A DNA stretch of 64,000 bases from UBA11524 sp045591175. GTDB lineage: Bacteria > Bacillota > Clostridia > Christensenellales > Aristaeellaceae. The stretch is from NCBI GenBank assembly GCA_045591175.1, contig JAZNSI010000057.1:1-64000 (forward strand). Reading direction: 5' to 3'. Numbering within the stretch: the first letter of the stretch is position 1; each line of letters opens with the position of its first letter. The position numbers were made by a program, and so were the translations under genes. The notes under the pieces are model-generated. The model had not been told where the DNA came from and searched no databases. It saw nothing but the letters and a program-made list of their open reading frames with translations. Shown one piece after another: positions 41,548-50,112 of this stretch.

Positions 41548-42746
41548 TGAAGAAGATACTGATTGTGATCCATGATATGCGGATCGGCGGGGCGCAGAAG
41601 AGCTTGTTGTCCTTTCTGCAAAGCCTTGATGCAGCGGGAAAATGCGGGGCATATGACATCCATGTGCTGCCGCTGAATCCAACGGGGGAGTTTCTTTCCC
41701 AAATCCCCGCAGACGTCACGGTGGACATGCCGGACAACACCCTGTGCTGGCTGGGTCAGCACATGAGCCGCGAACTGCTGACGAAGCATTTCTCCCTGCG
41801 CGGCCTGATCGGCGAAGGACTATGGTTGCTGCGCAAGAAGCTGAAGGGGTTCCCCAAGGGGCTGAACCTGGCGCAGCGGGTATGGCATAGCTGGCGGGGG
41901 ATCATTCCCGTTCGCCGCGATGTGTATGACGTGGCTATCGCCTACATGGACGGCGCGCCGGCCTACTATGTGATGGACAAGGTGCAGGCGGACAAAAAGG
42001 TGATCTGGCTGCACAGCGATTATCAAAAGCAGGGGTACGATCCTGCCTTCGACGCCCGTTTCTACCGGGAGTGCGACGCGGCGGTGACCGTATCGGCCGA
42101 GTGTCTCGAAACGCTGCGCAGGGCACATCCCGAACAGGCGGACAAGCTGCATGTGCTGGAGAATATTTCTTCCTACGCGCTGGTCAAGGCCCGCAGCGGG
42201 GAGGACACCGCACCGGAGTTCGATGACGCGCAGGGCATGAAACTGCTCTCTGTGGGACGCTTGCATCCGCAGAAGGGTATGGATATTGCCGTGGAGGCTG
42301 CTCGCTGCCTGAAAGAGCAGGGCGTCAGCTTCCGCTGGCTGATCGTGGGCGAAGGAACCGAACGTCCTGCGCTGGAGAAGAAAATTGCCGAATATTGCCT
42401 GGAAAACCAGCTTTTCCTGCTGGGCTCCCGGCTCAACCCCTATGCGTACATGGCGAAATGTGATATACTGATTCAGCCTTCCCGCATTGAGGGGAAGTCC
42501 ATTGTGCTGGATGAAGCGAAGATGCTCTGCGTGCCCATTGTGGCGACGCGCTATCCCACGGTGGGCGACGCCATCCGCCATGGCGAAAATGGCTGGGTGG
42601 TGGATATGAACGGCGAGGCCGTCGCAGAGGGAATCCTCCGCATGCGGCAGGATGAAGAACTGCGCGCGGGGATCATCCGCAGCCTCGAAAACGCCCCCAA
42701 GGGCGATGATGCACTGCTGACAAAGTACATCGAAACAATGCTGTAA
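41544..42746 (+). CDS. Glycosyltransferase family 4 (paralogue of the preceding gene)
   Basis: This protein of about 400 residues has KKILIVIHDMRIGGAQKSLLSFL at the N-terminus, SVGRLHPQKGMDIAVEAA and PSRIEGKSIVLDEAKMLCVPIVATRYPTVGD in the donor half. The last block is almost the same as in the preceding enzyme. The start is an ATG-ATG pair at 41544/41547 overlapping the previous stop. The N-terminal acceptor domains differ more than the C-terminal ones, so the two probably use related donors and different acceptors (inference). Confidence 0.95.
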   Translation: MMKKILIVIHDMRIGGAQKSLLSFLQSLDAAGKCGAYDIHVLPLNPTGEFLSQIPADVTVDMPDNTLCWLGQHMSRELLTKHFSLRGLIGEGLWLLRKKLKGFPKGLNLAQRVWHSWRGIIPVRRDVYDVAIAYMDGAPAYYVMDKVQADKKVIWLHSDYQKQGYDPAFDARFYRECDAAVTVSAECLETLRRAHPEQADKLHVLENISSYALVKARSGEDTAPEFDDAQGMKLLSVGRLHPQKGMDIAVEAARCLKEQGVSFRWLIVGEGTERPALEKKIAEYCLENQLFLLGSRLNPYAYMAKCDILIQPSRIEGKSIVLDEAKMLCVPIVATRYPTVGDAIRHGENGWVVDMNGEAVAEGILRMRQDEELRAGIIRSLENAPKGDDALLTKYIETML

Positions 42747-42762
42747 GAAAGGAGCTGGCCGC

Positions 42763-43776
42763 ATGACGCCTTATTTCAGCCTGATCCTGCCCTGTTATAA
42801 TGTGGAGAAATACGTGGCGCGCTGCGTCCAGTCCATCCTGAAGCAGGACTTTGCGGATTATGAGATCATTCTGGTGGACGACGGCTCCACCGATGGCACC
42901 CCGGCCCTGTGCGACGCTTTGGCGGCGGAGCATGGGTGTATTCGGGTGATCCATAAGGAGAATGGGGGCCTTTCCAGCGCACGCAACGCAGGAATGACGG
43001 CGGCTCGGGGCCAGTATGTCTGGTTCATTGATTCGGATGACTGGATCGAGGACGGCGCACTGAGGGTGCTGCATCAGGCATGCGAAGCCGATGCGCCCGA
43101 TGTGGTGAAGTTTGATTATTATCGGGTGGAAGAGACGAAAATAGCAGTTCGCTGTGCTGCTGCGCCCGGCCTGTACAGCGGGGAGCCCCTGGAGCAGCTG
43201 CGTCGATTGGCGTTCTGCGCGGCCGGCAGGTATGTTTTGTCGGCATGCATGCATGTTTATCGGCGTGACTTGCTGGAGGCGCGGGCCTTGCACTTTGTGC
43301 CTGAAAAGGAAGTTGGCAGCGAGGATTATCTGTTTACGCTGCAGCTTCTGCTGCATGTGCAAAGCATACGTGTTCTGGATACGCCGCTGTATGACTACGA
43401 ACGCCGAAACGGCAGCTTGTCGCAGACGTATAAGGCGGATTTGGTGCAGCGATACGTGAACCTGCGGAATCAATTGAGGACGTATTATCGTGACCAGGGC
43501 GCAGCAGAACGATACGATGCGCTGGTGGAGCGATTCTTTTTCTGGCATCTTGTGATTGGTACCTGTATTACGGCAGAATACGATGCGCCGTGTGATGGAA
43601 AGACGAGAGATGCGGCGCGGAAGAAAGTATATGCGCTGCTGAGCCTGAAGGAAACCCAGCAGGCATGCCGGCGAGCTGATCGAAAGGATCTTGGCTGGAA
43701 AAAGAAAATCCTGCTATTATCGGTGAGGCTGAGATTGGAGCCAGTATTCTATCACGTATATGCGAAGAAGGCATGA
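42763..43776 (+). CDS. Glycosyltransferase family 2
   Basis: This 337-residue GT-A enzyme has the donor-binding strand FSLILPCYNVEKYVARCVQSIL, VDDGSTDGT, NGGLSSARNAGM and the metal-binding DxD as IDSDDW (about residues 87-92). The general-base region is probably GSEDYLF. It uses a nucleotide sugar with inversion and likely adds a residue to the lipid-linked oligosaccharide. AAGGAG lies upstream of the ATG. From about 43080 to the end of the locus the GC at third positions falls compared with the preceding genes. Confidence 0.95.
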   Translation: MTPYFSLILPCYNVEKYVARCVQSILKQDFADYEIILVDDGSTDGTPALCDALAAEHGCIRVIHKENGGLSSARNAGMTAARGQYVWFIDSDDWIEDGALRVLHQACEADAPDVVKFDYYRVEETKIAVRCAAAPGLYSGEPLEQLRRLAFCAAGRYVLSACMHVYRRDLLEARALHFVPEKEVGSEDYLFTLQLLLHVQSIRVLDTPLYDYERRNGSLSQTYKADLVQRYVNLRNQLRTYYRDQGAAERYDALVERFFFWHLVIGTCITAEYDAPCDGKTRDAARKKVYALLSLKETQQACRRADRKDLGWKKKILLLSVRLRLEPVFYHVYAKKA

Positions 43777-43802
43777 TACCTTCGTTGTAAAGGATGAATG
43801 AG

Positions 43803-45074
43803 ATGAAAAGACTCAGGTTGCCGCGGAATTTCACGCTCAACGGATTGATTATCTTTGTGGCGTTGTTTTGCGTCAGTACATTTGCATTTTTAGAGCATAT
43901 GAGCGTTTGCGTTCCGAAGTTTTCGGAACTGAAGCTGCCGCTGATGTATGTTGGCTTCGTCTGCATCGTGACGCAGATCAGAACCATCATGCGTGTTGTT
44001 TTGAAGAAGAATAAGTTTTATATGCTACTCGCGCTTGCCGTGTTTTGCGTGACGCTGATCATATCCATGTTCTTGAACAGGGATACGGCAATCGGCGTTT
44101 CGCCGCTGCGTGATACGATCCGTCTGCTCCTCTACCTGGTGGAGGTCTTTATGCTGATGATCGTGATTGCAGAGACCGGCAGGGGCCAGGCAGTGATGCG
44201 TTTCCTTTTTTGGTACTTATTGGTACTTGTGATCATCAATGATCTGCTGATGTTTTCCGGACTTATTACGTTCAAAGACGGAAAGTATGAAGGCTATCTT
44301 GTGGGTACCAAGTTCTCTGTTTCTTACCTGCATATGAATCTGCTGACGATGTGGGTGCTGTCTCGTCGTGGACGGAAGGATAAGAAGCGCGTGCCTGTCT
44401 GGATCGCAGCGATTGCGGCGGTCCTGGTGGCAATGGTCGCGATCCGAATCAACTGCATGACAGGCGTGCTGGGAAGCATTGTGCTGGTGGTGCTTTTTGC
44501 AATGATGGAAGGCGAGAACCGGCACAAGCTGATCAAGCTTACCTCTCCCTGGATGCTTCTGCTGGTGTTGGTGCTGAGCGTTGTGCTGGCGTTTCTGGCT
44601 GATACCATTACGCAGATCCCGCTGGTTCGCTACCTGGTGGAGGACGTGCTTAACCGAGACACCAGTATTACCGGCCGTACGAATATCTACGAGATGTATG
44701 TGGCGAATCTGACCGGACGCTGGATGTGGGGCTATGGCTATGGCAATGGCAATGACGTTGCCGTATCGTTGTTTGGATACCAAAATGTACAGAATGGTTT
44801 CCTGCATTGGGTGCTTCAGGTTGGTATTGCGGCAAGCGTGTGCATGGCGGCCCTGATGCTGGTGGTATTCCGCCAGGCAAACCGCTGCAAGCCGGAGCGC
44901 CGGGATCGGCTTATGCCGCTGGTGGCGTTGGTATATATGTACATCATTCTTGGTACGATCGAGACAACCTTCAACATGGCCTTTATCATGTGGTTTGCCC
45001 TGATCTTTATGCTGGCAAACGAACGTGCAAAGTATCCAGTGGAGCAGAAACGTGAAATGAGGCCCAGGACATGA
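43803..45074 (+). CDS. O-antigen ligase/polymerase-type membrane protein (Wzy-like)
   Basis: This 423-residue protein has about ten to twelve hydrophobic segments and one large extracellular loop containing the TSITGRTNIYEMYV and GYGYGNGNDVAVSLFGYQNVQNGFLHW segments. Those resemble the RxxxW and H-containing loop of the O-antigen ligase/polymerase family. The NGFLHWVLQVGI block is characteristic. It probably polymerises repeat units on the outer face of the membrane. The ATG at 43803 is preferred, with AAAGG 9 bases upstream; the ATG at 43794 touches that site. It overlaps the next gene by 4 bases. Confidence 0.88.
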   Translation: MKRLRLPRNFTLNGLIIFVALFCVSTFAFLEHMSVCVPKFSELKLPLMYVGFVCIVTQIRTIMRVVLKKNKFYMLLALAVFCVTLIISMFLNRDTAIGVSPLRDTIRLLLYLVEVFMLMIVIAETGRGQAVMRFLFWYLLVLVIINDLLMFSGLITFKDGKYEGYLVGTKFSVSYLHMNLLTMWVLSRRGRKDKKRVPVWIAAIAAVLVAMVAIRINCMTGVLGSIVLVVLFAMMEGENRHKLIKLTSPWMLLLVLVLSVVLAFLADTITQIPLVRYLVEDVLNRDTSITGRTNIYEMYVANLTGRWMWGYGYGNGNDVAVSLFGYQNVQNGFLHWVLQVGIAASVCMAALMLVVFRQANRCKPERRDRLMPLVALVYMYIILGTIETTFNMAFIMWFALIFMLANERAKYPVEQKREMRPRT

Positions 45075-46174
45075 AGATCGCGATCTTGTCCATGCAGCGG
45101 GTGGAAAACTACGGTTCCGTGTTGCAGGCCTGGTCGCTGCGGGAAATGGTACGTGAAGCAACGGGGACCACGCCGCAATTCATTGATATCGAGCAGGCGT
45201 CTGTGCTGGAAAGTATGGCGGAAAATGCCGAGACTCGGGAGTATGGAGGATCACAGCAGCTTTCCCGCAGCATCCTGCAGCGTGGAAAGCGCTGGTGCTT
45301 TACCCGGTTGTCCCGGTGGAACAGAAAGGGGATCCGCCGCTTTATGCGCCGGGAACTCCGCTTGGATGATGCCGTCAGCGACCGCTTTGACTATGCGGTC
45401 ATTGGCAGTGACGAGGTGTTCAACCATGTGCGCGGCATATCGCTGCAGCTTCATGGTGAGGTTCGGCAGGCAGACAAGGTGATCACCTATGCGGCCTGCT
45501 GCGGCAGCGCAAAAACGGAGGATATCCGGCAGGAGGACTTGCCGCGGGTGCGCGAGGCGATGCAGCACATCTCAGCATTGTCTGTCCGGGATGAAAGCAC
45601 AGCCCGATATGCAGCGGAGCTTTATGATGGGGAGATCAACCATCATCTGGATCCGGTGCTGGTAGGCAGCCTGCATGCCAGAAAGACGAAGCAGGTCCCG
45701 CTGAAGGGGTACATGTTGGTCTATGCATATGGCTATCGCATCCGTTCCCAGGAGGAAATCGACGCCATCAAGGCCTATGCGAAGCAAAATGGACTGAAAA
45801 CCGTGGCGATGGGTGGATCACAGTTCTGGTGCGACCTGTTTGTGCCGGCGTCCCCCATGCGGTTGCTGGATTGGTTTGCCCATGCGGATTGCGTGGTGAC
45901 GGATACCTTCCACGGCGCCGTGTTTTCTGTCATTACCCGCCGGACGTTTGCGGCGATCGTTCGTCCGTCGAACCGGGGAAAACTGGCGGATCTGCTGGAG
46001 CGCCTGGGGCTTTCGGGGCGCAGCGTGGCAGATATGGCTCAGTTGGGCACTATCCTGGATACACCGGTGGATTATGATGCAACGGAGAAGATCCTTGCCT
46101 GCGAGCGGCAGCGTGCCCGCGACTATCTGAAGGAGCAGCTGAACGATGGAGAAAAAGCCCATTCGTCTGTATGA
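45071..46174 (+). CDS. Polysaccharide pyruvyl transferase family protein
   Basis: This 367-residue protein of the CsaB/WcaK-type family starts KIAILSMQRVENYGSVLQAWSLREM, the usual motif for the family, and contains HLDPVLVG near the middle and DWFAHADCVVTDTFHGAVFSVI near the C-terminus. These enzymes move pyruvate from phosphoenolpyruvate onto sugars as ketals, adding negative charge to wall or capsular polysaccharides. Some family members in similar loci have not been shown to use pyruvate. It overlaps the polymerase gene by 4 bases and the next gene by 29 bases, the classic pairing with an F420-dehydrogenase-beta-like protein. Confidence 0.92.
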   Translation: MKIAILSMQRVENYGSVLQAWSLREMVREATGTTPQFIDIEQASVLESMAENAETREYGGSQQLSRSILQRGKRWCFTRLSRWNRKGIRRFMRRELRLDDAVSDRFDYAVIGSDEVFNHVRGISLQLHGEVRQADKVITYAACCGSAKTEDIRQEDLPRVREAMQHISALSVRDESTARYAAELYDGEINHHLDPVLVGSLHARKTKQVPLKGYMLVYAYGYRIRSQEEIDAIKAYAKQNGLKTVAMGGSQFWCDLFVPASPMRLLDWFAHADCVVTDTFHGAVFSVITRRTFAAIVRPSNRGKLADLLERLGLSGRSVADMAQLGTILDTPVDYDATEKILACERQRARDYLKEQLNDGEKAHSSV

Positions 46175-47369
46175 GGATCCGCGTCAGTGCTCCGGCTGTG
46201 GCGCGTGTTTGGCAGTTTGCCCCAAGGCAGCGATCAAAATGGTGGAGGGGACATACGGCTGTAAATACCCCGTGATCGACCATGCAGCATGCATTGGCTG
46301 CGGCAAATGCAGGGCGGTATGTGCATATCAATCGCCGCAGGCCGGTGAGAAGCCTGTGGCGGTTTATGCTGCTGTCGGCCGGGACGATCAACTGATCAAG
46401 CACAGTGCATCCGGGGGAATGTTTGCATCCCTGGCGATGCGGTGGATCCGCGATGGCGGATTGGTAGCCGGCGCGGTCATGGACGTAGCCCCTGAAGTAC
46501 AGGTGTATCATCTTCTTTCGGATCGGGAAGAGGACATCCGCCGGATGCAGGGCTCCAAGTATGTGCAAAGCGACGCCTGGCGCTGCTACGCCGATGTTGC
46601 TGCGGCGCTGAAAAACGGGAAACAGGTGCTCTTTACCGGTACGCCCTGTCAGGTCGCGGCCATCAAAGCGCTGACCAGTGATCCGGACAACCTGACGACC
46701 ATCGACTTGATTTGCCACGGAGTCCCGCCGGTCAGGCTGCTGAACGACTATGTACATCTGCTGGGTCGCCGTTTTCACGGAAAGGTGACGGGTTTTACAT
46801 TTCGGGACAAGAGCGTGCAAAGGGAATTCTGCGCCCGCATTGATGTACAGCGTGGGAAAAGGCAGCGCAGTTACTATCTGCGCTCCAGCGTGCTATCCTA
46901 TTACAAGCACTTTTTGAGCGGTACGCTTTATAGGGAAAACTGCTATTCCTGCCCTTATGCAAGGCAGGAACGTACCGCTGATATGACGATCGGCGATTAT
47001 TGGGGGATCAGCAAGCACCACGCGGAGGACTTCGCGGCGGGCCGGATGCCGCAGCGCACAGATTGGTCCTGCGTCCTTGTGAGTACCGAAAAAGGCAGGG
47101 CGTTGCTCAATGACTTTGGCATGGATATTGCGTTGTATCCATCCAAACTGGAGTGGGTGGCTGAACAGAACCGTCAGCTATGCCAGCCAACGGTGATGCC
47201 GGACAGGAGACAGGAAGCGATTCAGCGCTATGAAACAGCTGGGTATGCCGCTATTGAAACGGACTTCATGCGTGACAGGGGTGGGCAACTGCGCTACCTT
47301 GTGCGCCTCTATCGGCAGATACGCGAGAATAAGCAGGCACGTCAGGCTGCTGAAGGATCTAAAAAATGA
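46146..47369 (+). CDS. F420H2 dehydrogenase/hydrogenase beta-subunit-like iron-sulfur protein
   Basis: This 407-residue protein has an N-terminal 2[4Fe-4S] ferredoxin with Cys at 15, 18, 21, 25 and 49, 52, 55, 59. It is followed by FrhB-like N- and C-terminal domains (HSASGGMFASLA, VLFTGTPCQVAAIKAL, DLICHGVPP, YRENCYSCPYARQERTADMTIGDYWG). Additional Cys in the last block may hold a further cluster. Proteins of this type next to pyruvyl transferases occur in organisms with no F420, so the name is historical. The most likely role is a redox step on a sugar or on the polymer, still undefined. It overlaps its neighbours on both sides. Confidence 0.92.
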   Translation: MEKKPIRLYEDPRQCSGCGACLAVCPKAAIKMVEGTYGCKYPVIDHAACIGCGKCRAVCAYQSPQAGEKPVAVYAAVGRDDQLIKHSASGGMFASLAMRWIRDGGLVAGAVMDVAPEVQVYHLLSDREEDIRRMQGSKYVQSDAWRCYADVAAALKNGKQVLFTGTPCQVAAIKALTSDPDNLTTIDLICHGVPPVRLLNDYVHLLGRRFHGKVTGFTFRDKSVQREFCARIDVQRGKRQRSYYLRSSVLSYYKHFLSGTLYRENCYSCPYARQERTADMTIGDYWGISKHHAEDFAAGRMPQRTDWSCVLVSTEKGRALLNDFGMDIALYPSKLEWVAEQNRQLCQPTVMPDRRQEAIQRYETAGYAAIETDFMRDRGGQLRYLVRLYRQIRENKQARQAAEGSKK

Positions 47370-48925
47370 AGATTGAAAGAACGAAAAACGCAGCGCGGAG
47401 CATCTCCGTGGGCATGGTGCTGAAGTTGCATCAGACGATCTTCCCATTTTTGATGCGAACGGCCATGATCCAATTCATGGGCGTAGAATATCTCGGCTTG
47501 AACAGCTTGTTTTCCTCCATTCTGCATATGCTCAACCTGGCGGAGCTGGGCGTGGGCGCAGCAATGGTGTTCAGCATGTACAAGCCCATTGCGGAGGATG
47601 ATACAGAGCGCATTTGTGCACTGATGGGCCTGTACCGGCGGTATTACCGGATCATCGGTCTGGTGATCGGCGGAATGGGCTTGATCGTATTGCCCTTTGT
47701 CCCCAACCTGATTTCGGGTGGGGTTCCGCCGGAACTGAATGTATACTGGCTGTACTTGCTCAACTTAGGCGCAACGGTGCTGACCTACTGGCTGTTTGCA
47801 TACCGGAATTGCCTCCTCCAGGCTCACCAGCGGCTGGATATCACCAGCAAAATCACGCTTGTATCTAACACGATACAGTACGTACTGCAGCTGGCGATCA
47901 TATTCTGGGTGAAGAACTACTATCTGTACGTTGTTGTGCTGCTGCTGAGTACTGCGGTCAATAATGTTCTCACAGCGGTCGTGACAAAGAAGCAATTCCC
48001 CCAATATGAGCCGCGGGGCGTACTGCCGCAGGATGAGGTAAAGGGCATCAACGGCAAAATTCGCGATTTGTTTTCCGGCAAGGTCGGCTATATTGTCCTC
48101 CAATATGCGGATACGATTGTGATCTCGGCATTTCTGGGGCTGACGGTGCTGGCAGTATATCAAAACTACTTCTTTATCCTAACCGCTGTGACGACGACCA
48201 TAGAGGTGATCGCGGCATCCATCACGGCAGGCCTTGGTAACAGCTTCATCACCGAGACGAAGGAAAAGAATTTCAGGGACATGCAGAAATTCACCTTTGT
48301 TTTCCTGTGGATGACGGGGATTTGTGCTTGCTGTTTCCTGGGCATGTACCAGCCCTTTATGAAGATTTGGGTCGGCGAGGAGCTGATGCTGGGCTACGGA
48401 ATGGTTGCGAGCTTTGCACTGTACTTTGTGGTGTATGTATTTAATAAGCTCATCAATGTCTACAAGGACGCAGCTGGTTTGTGGCATCAGGATCGCTTCC
48501 GCCCATTGATCACGGCTTTCGTCAACCTGGGGTTGAATTTGCTTTCTGTGCGGCGTTTCGGGCTATATGGTGTGCTGCTGTCGACGGTGATTTCGATGGT
48601 CGTTGTCGGCATCCCGTGGCAGCTCCACAACCTGTTCACCAACATGTTTGACCGTGCTCAGCTTCGTGGGTACCTGCGGCTGATCGGCAAGTATGTGGCG
48701 GTGGTGCTGGTGGCGGGCGTGATCGTGGCGGTGCTGTGCCTGCAGATCAGCCTCAGCCCGTGGGTGACGCTGCTGCTGTGTGCGCTGGTGAGCGCAACGG
48801 TGCCCAACGTGGTGTTCTTCCTGATGCTGCGCGGGGATGCGCAGTTCCGTCCGGCGGTGCAGTTCCTGGATCGGCTGACGAAGAAGAAGCTCAGGCTGGA
48901 AAAGCTGCTGTTCCGCGGAAATTGA
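47366..48925 (+). CDS. Polysaccharide flippase (Wzx/MATE-like)
   Basis: This 519-residue integral membrane protein has about 12-14 hydrophobic helices and the polysaccharide-biosynthesis (MurJ/Wzx) pattern: ARSISVGMVLKLHQTIFPFLMRT, FMGVEYLGLNSLFSSIL, GVGAAMVFSMYKP, and the mid-protein FSGKVGYIVLQYADTIVISAFLGL. It would move the lipid-linked repeat unit to the outer face for the Wzy-like polymerase. It is the last gene of the locus and overlaps the preceding one by 4 bases. A stem-loop follows. The C-terminal tail (about 30 residues) is highly basic and cytoplasmic. Confidence 0.92.
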   Translation: MKIERTKNAARSISVGMVLKLHQTIFPFLMRTAMIQFMGVEYLGLNSLFSSILHMLNLAELGVGAAMVFSMYKPIAEDDTERICALMGLYRRYYRIIGLVIGGMGLIVLPFVPNLISGGVPPELNVYWLYLLNLGATVLTYWLFAYRNCLLQAHQRLDITSKITLVSNTIQYVLQLAIIFWVKNYYLYVVVLLLSTAVNNVLTAVVTKKQFPQYEPRGVLPQDEVKGINGKIRDLFSGKVGYIVLQYADTIVISAFLGLTVLAVYQNYFFILTAVTTTIEVIAASITAGLGNSFITETKEKNFRDMQKFTFVFLWMTGICACCFLGMYQPFMKIWVGEELMLGYGMVASFALYFVVYVFNKLINVYKDAAGLWHQDRFRPLITAFVNLGLNLLSVRRFGLYGVLLSTVISMVVVGIPWQLHNLFTNMFDRAQLRGYLRLIGKYVAVVLVAGVIVAVLCLQISLSPWVTLLLCALVSATVPNVVFFLMLRGDAQFRPAVQFLDRLTKKKLRLEKLLFRGN

Positions 48926-48929
48926 ATTG

Positions 48930-48965
48930 AACGTCCTCCGGAGTGATCCGGGGGACGCTTTGTGT
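48930..48965 (+). terminator. Terminator of the polysaccharide locus
   Basis: CGTCCTCCGG (48932-48941) pairs with CCGGGGGACG (48948-48957, one G-T pair), followed by CTTTGTGTTT. It lies 6 bases after the flippase stop. The gap 48966-49073 shows nothing else. Confidence 0.7.
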
Positions 48966-49073
48966 TTAGGGGGGGTGGCGGGGGAGAAGCAGATCTCCTC
49001 CCATGACAATGCGGGGAAGTTCAACCGCTTCCATGACTGTCGGAGATGCCCTGTGTACACCAAATGACGGAAT

Positions 49074-49100
49074 GAAAAAAGACTCAGGCATTGCCTGAGC
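49074..49100 (-). terminator. Terminator of the amidohydrolase gene
   Basis: CTCAGGC (49083-49089) and GCCTGAG (49093-49099) form a stem with a 3-base loop. On the minus strand it is followed by TCTTTTTTC. It lies just past the amidohydrolase stop. Confidence 0.9.
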
Positions 49101-49108
49101 CTTTTGCG

Positions 49109-49945
49109 TTACAGGGAAAGCAGCCTGCGGGCGTTGTTGCAGAAGATATCCGCCTGCTCGGCCACGGTCAGCGGAAGCGCCCGGATGCGCCGGATGCACT
49201 CGCCCATGTCATCCCAGGGGCTGTCGGTGCCGAAAAGGATGCGCTGGCTGCCGAAGGTGCGTACCAGCTTGCAGAAGTGCTCACTGCTCAGCAGGGGGAG
49301 CTCTTCCGGGGCATAGTGGTCGTCAATAGGGGTGATGCTGCCCAGGGAGAAGGACGTGTCCAGGTATACGCCGGTGTCCAGCAGGTGCTCAGGGACTGCC
49401 TGCCAGTTGCGCCAGCCGCCCATATGGGCCACGACCAGTGTCACCGGCCCGACCTGCTTCAGGGCGCGACGGAGCATGGCGGGGCTGCACTTCTCCACGC
49501 CGGGGAAGCCAATGTCCGCGCCGCCGTGCATGACGACGATCAGCCCCAGCTCGCCGCAGCGGGCGAGGATGCGGAGGAATCGCGGATCGTCAATGGCAAC
49601 GTTCTGGTAGACGGGGTGGATCTTCACGCCCTTGAAGCCAAGAGATTTCGCACGGCCCAGCTCCTCGTGCCAATCGGGTGCGTCGGGATGGATGGCGGCA
49701 AAGTAGGTGAGGCTCTCCGACCCGTTCAAAGTGTGGGAAGCATTGTTCATGGATGCGCATTTGAGGGGATTGGTGGCCACCGGCAACACAACGGCATGGT
49801 CGATCCCGGCGGATTCCATGGCGTCGCACAATCCGCGCTGGGTGCCGTCGGTATGGGCGCGGGCATGGGCCTTTTGCGCCAGAGAAGCCACGGCGGCAGC
49901 GGCGATCTTGTCGGGGAAGGTATGGGTGTGGAAGTCGATGATCAT
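49109..49945 (-). CDS. Amidohydrolase family protein (TIM-barrel metal hydrolase)
   Basis: This 278-residue protein belongs to the amidohydrolase-2 group (ACMSD-like). It begins IIDFHTHTFPDKIA, where the HxH binds metal. It continues with GFKGVKIHPVYQN, VVMHGGADIGFPG, VVAHMGGWRNW with a further metal-ligand His, and RILFGTDSPWDDM carrying the conserved catalytic Asp. Members decarboxylate or hydrolyse small carboxylic substrates; the exact one is unknown. I chose the ATG at 49945, with AAGGAG 8 bases upstream, over the ATG at 49951. It is monocistronic and divergent from an acyl-CoA synthetase, so the two may share a pathway. Confidence 0.92.
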   Translation of the reverse strand: MIIDFHTHTFPDKIAAAAVASLAQKAHARAHTDGTQRGLCDAMESAGIDHAVVLPVATNPLKCASMNNASHTLNGSESLTYFAAIHPDAPDWHEELGRAKSLGFKGVKIHPVYQNVAIDDPRFLRILARCGELGLIVVMHGGADIGFPGVEKCSPAMLRRALKQVGPVTLVVAHMGGWRNWQAVPEHLLDTGVYLDTSFSLGSITPIDDHYAPEELPLLSSEHFCKLVRTFGSQRILFGTDSPWDDMGECIRRIRALPLTVAEQADIFCNNARRLLSL

Positions 49946-49968
49946 AAGCATTACTCCTTTGTGCGTCC

Positions 49969-49997
49969 AGTTTAGCCCAAGCGGGGCCGTCTGTCAA
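49969..49997 (-). promoter_or_regulatory. Promoter of the amidohydrolase gene
   Basis: On the minus strand, perfect TTGACA (49992-49997), a 17-bp spacer and TAAACT (49969-49974), 24 bases before the start codon. Confidence 0.75.
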
Positions 49998-50050
49998 TGT
50001 GCGGGCGGATGCTGCAACGCGAAAAAGACACAAGCAGAACAATGCATTCG

Positions 50051-50079
50051 TTGACTTATGAGGGCGAAAAGAGTAAAAT
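50051..50079 (+). promoter_or_regulatory. Promoter of the acyl-CoA synthetase gene
   Basis: TTGACT (50051-50056), a 17-bp spacer and TAAAAT (50074-50079), 34 bases before the GTG start. It is divergent from the amidohydrolase promoter by about 55 bases. Confidence 0.75.
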
Positions 50080-50112
50080 ATTTGACAAATATACCCCAAA
50101 AGGAGAATTTCT

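Noticed and set aside
46146..47369. Evidence that the organism uses coenzyme F420
   Set aside because: FrhB-like proteins beside pyruvyl transferases occur in organisms without F420. Nothing else here points to that cofactor.
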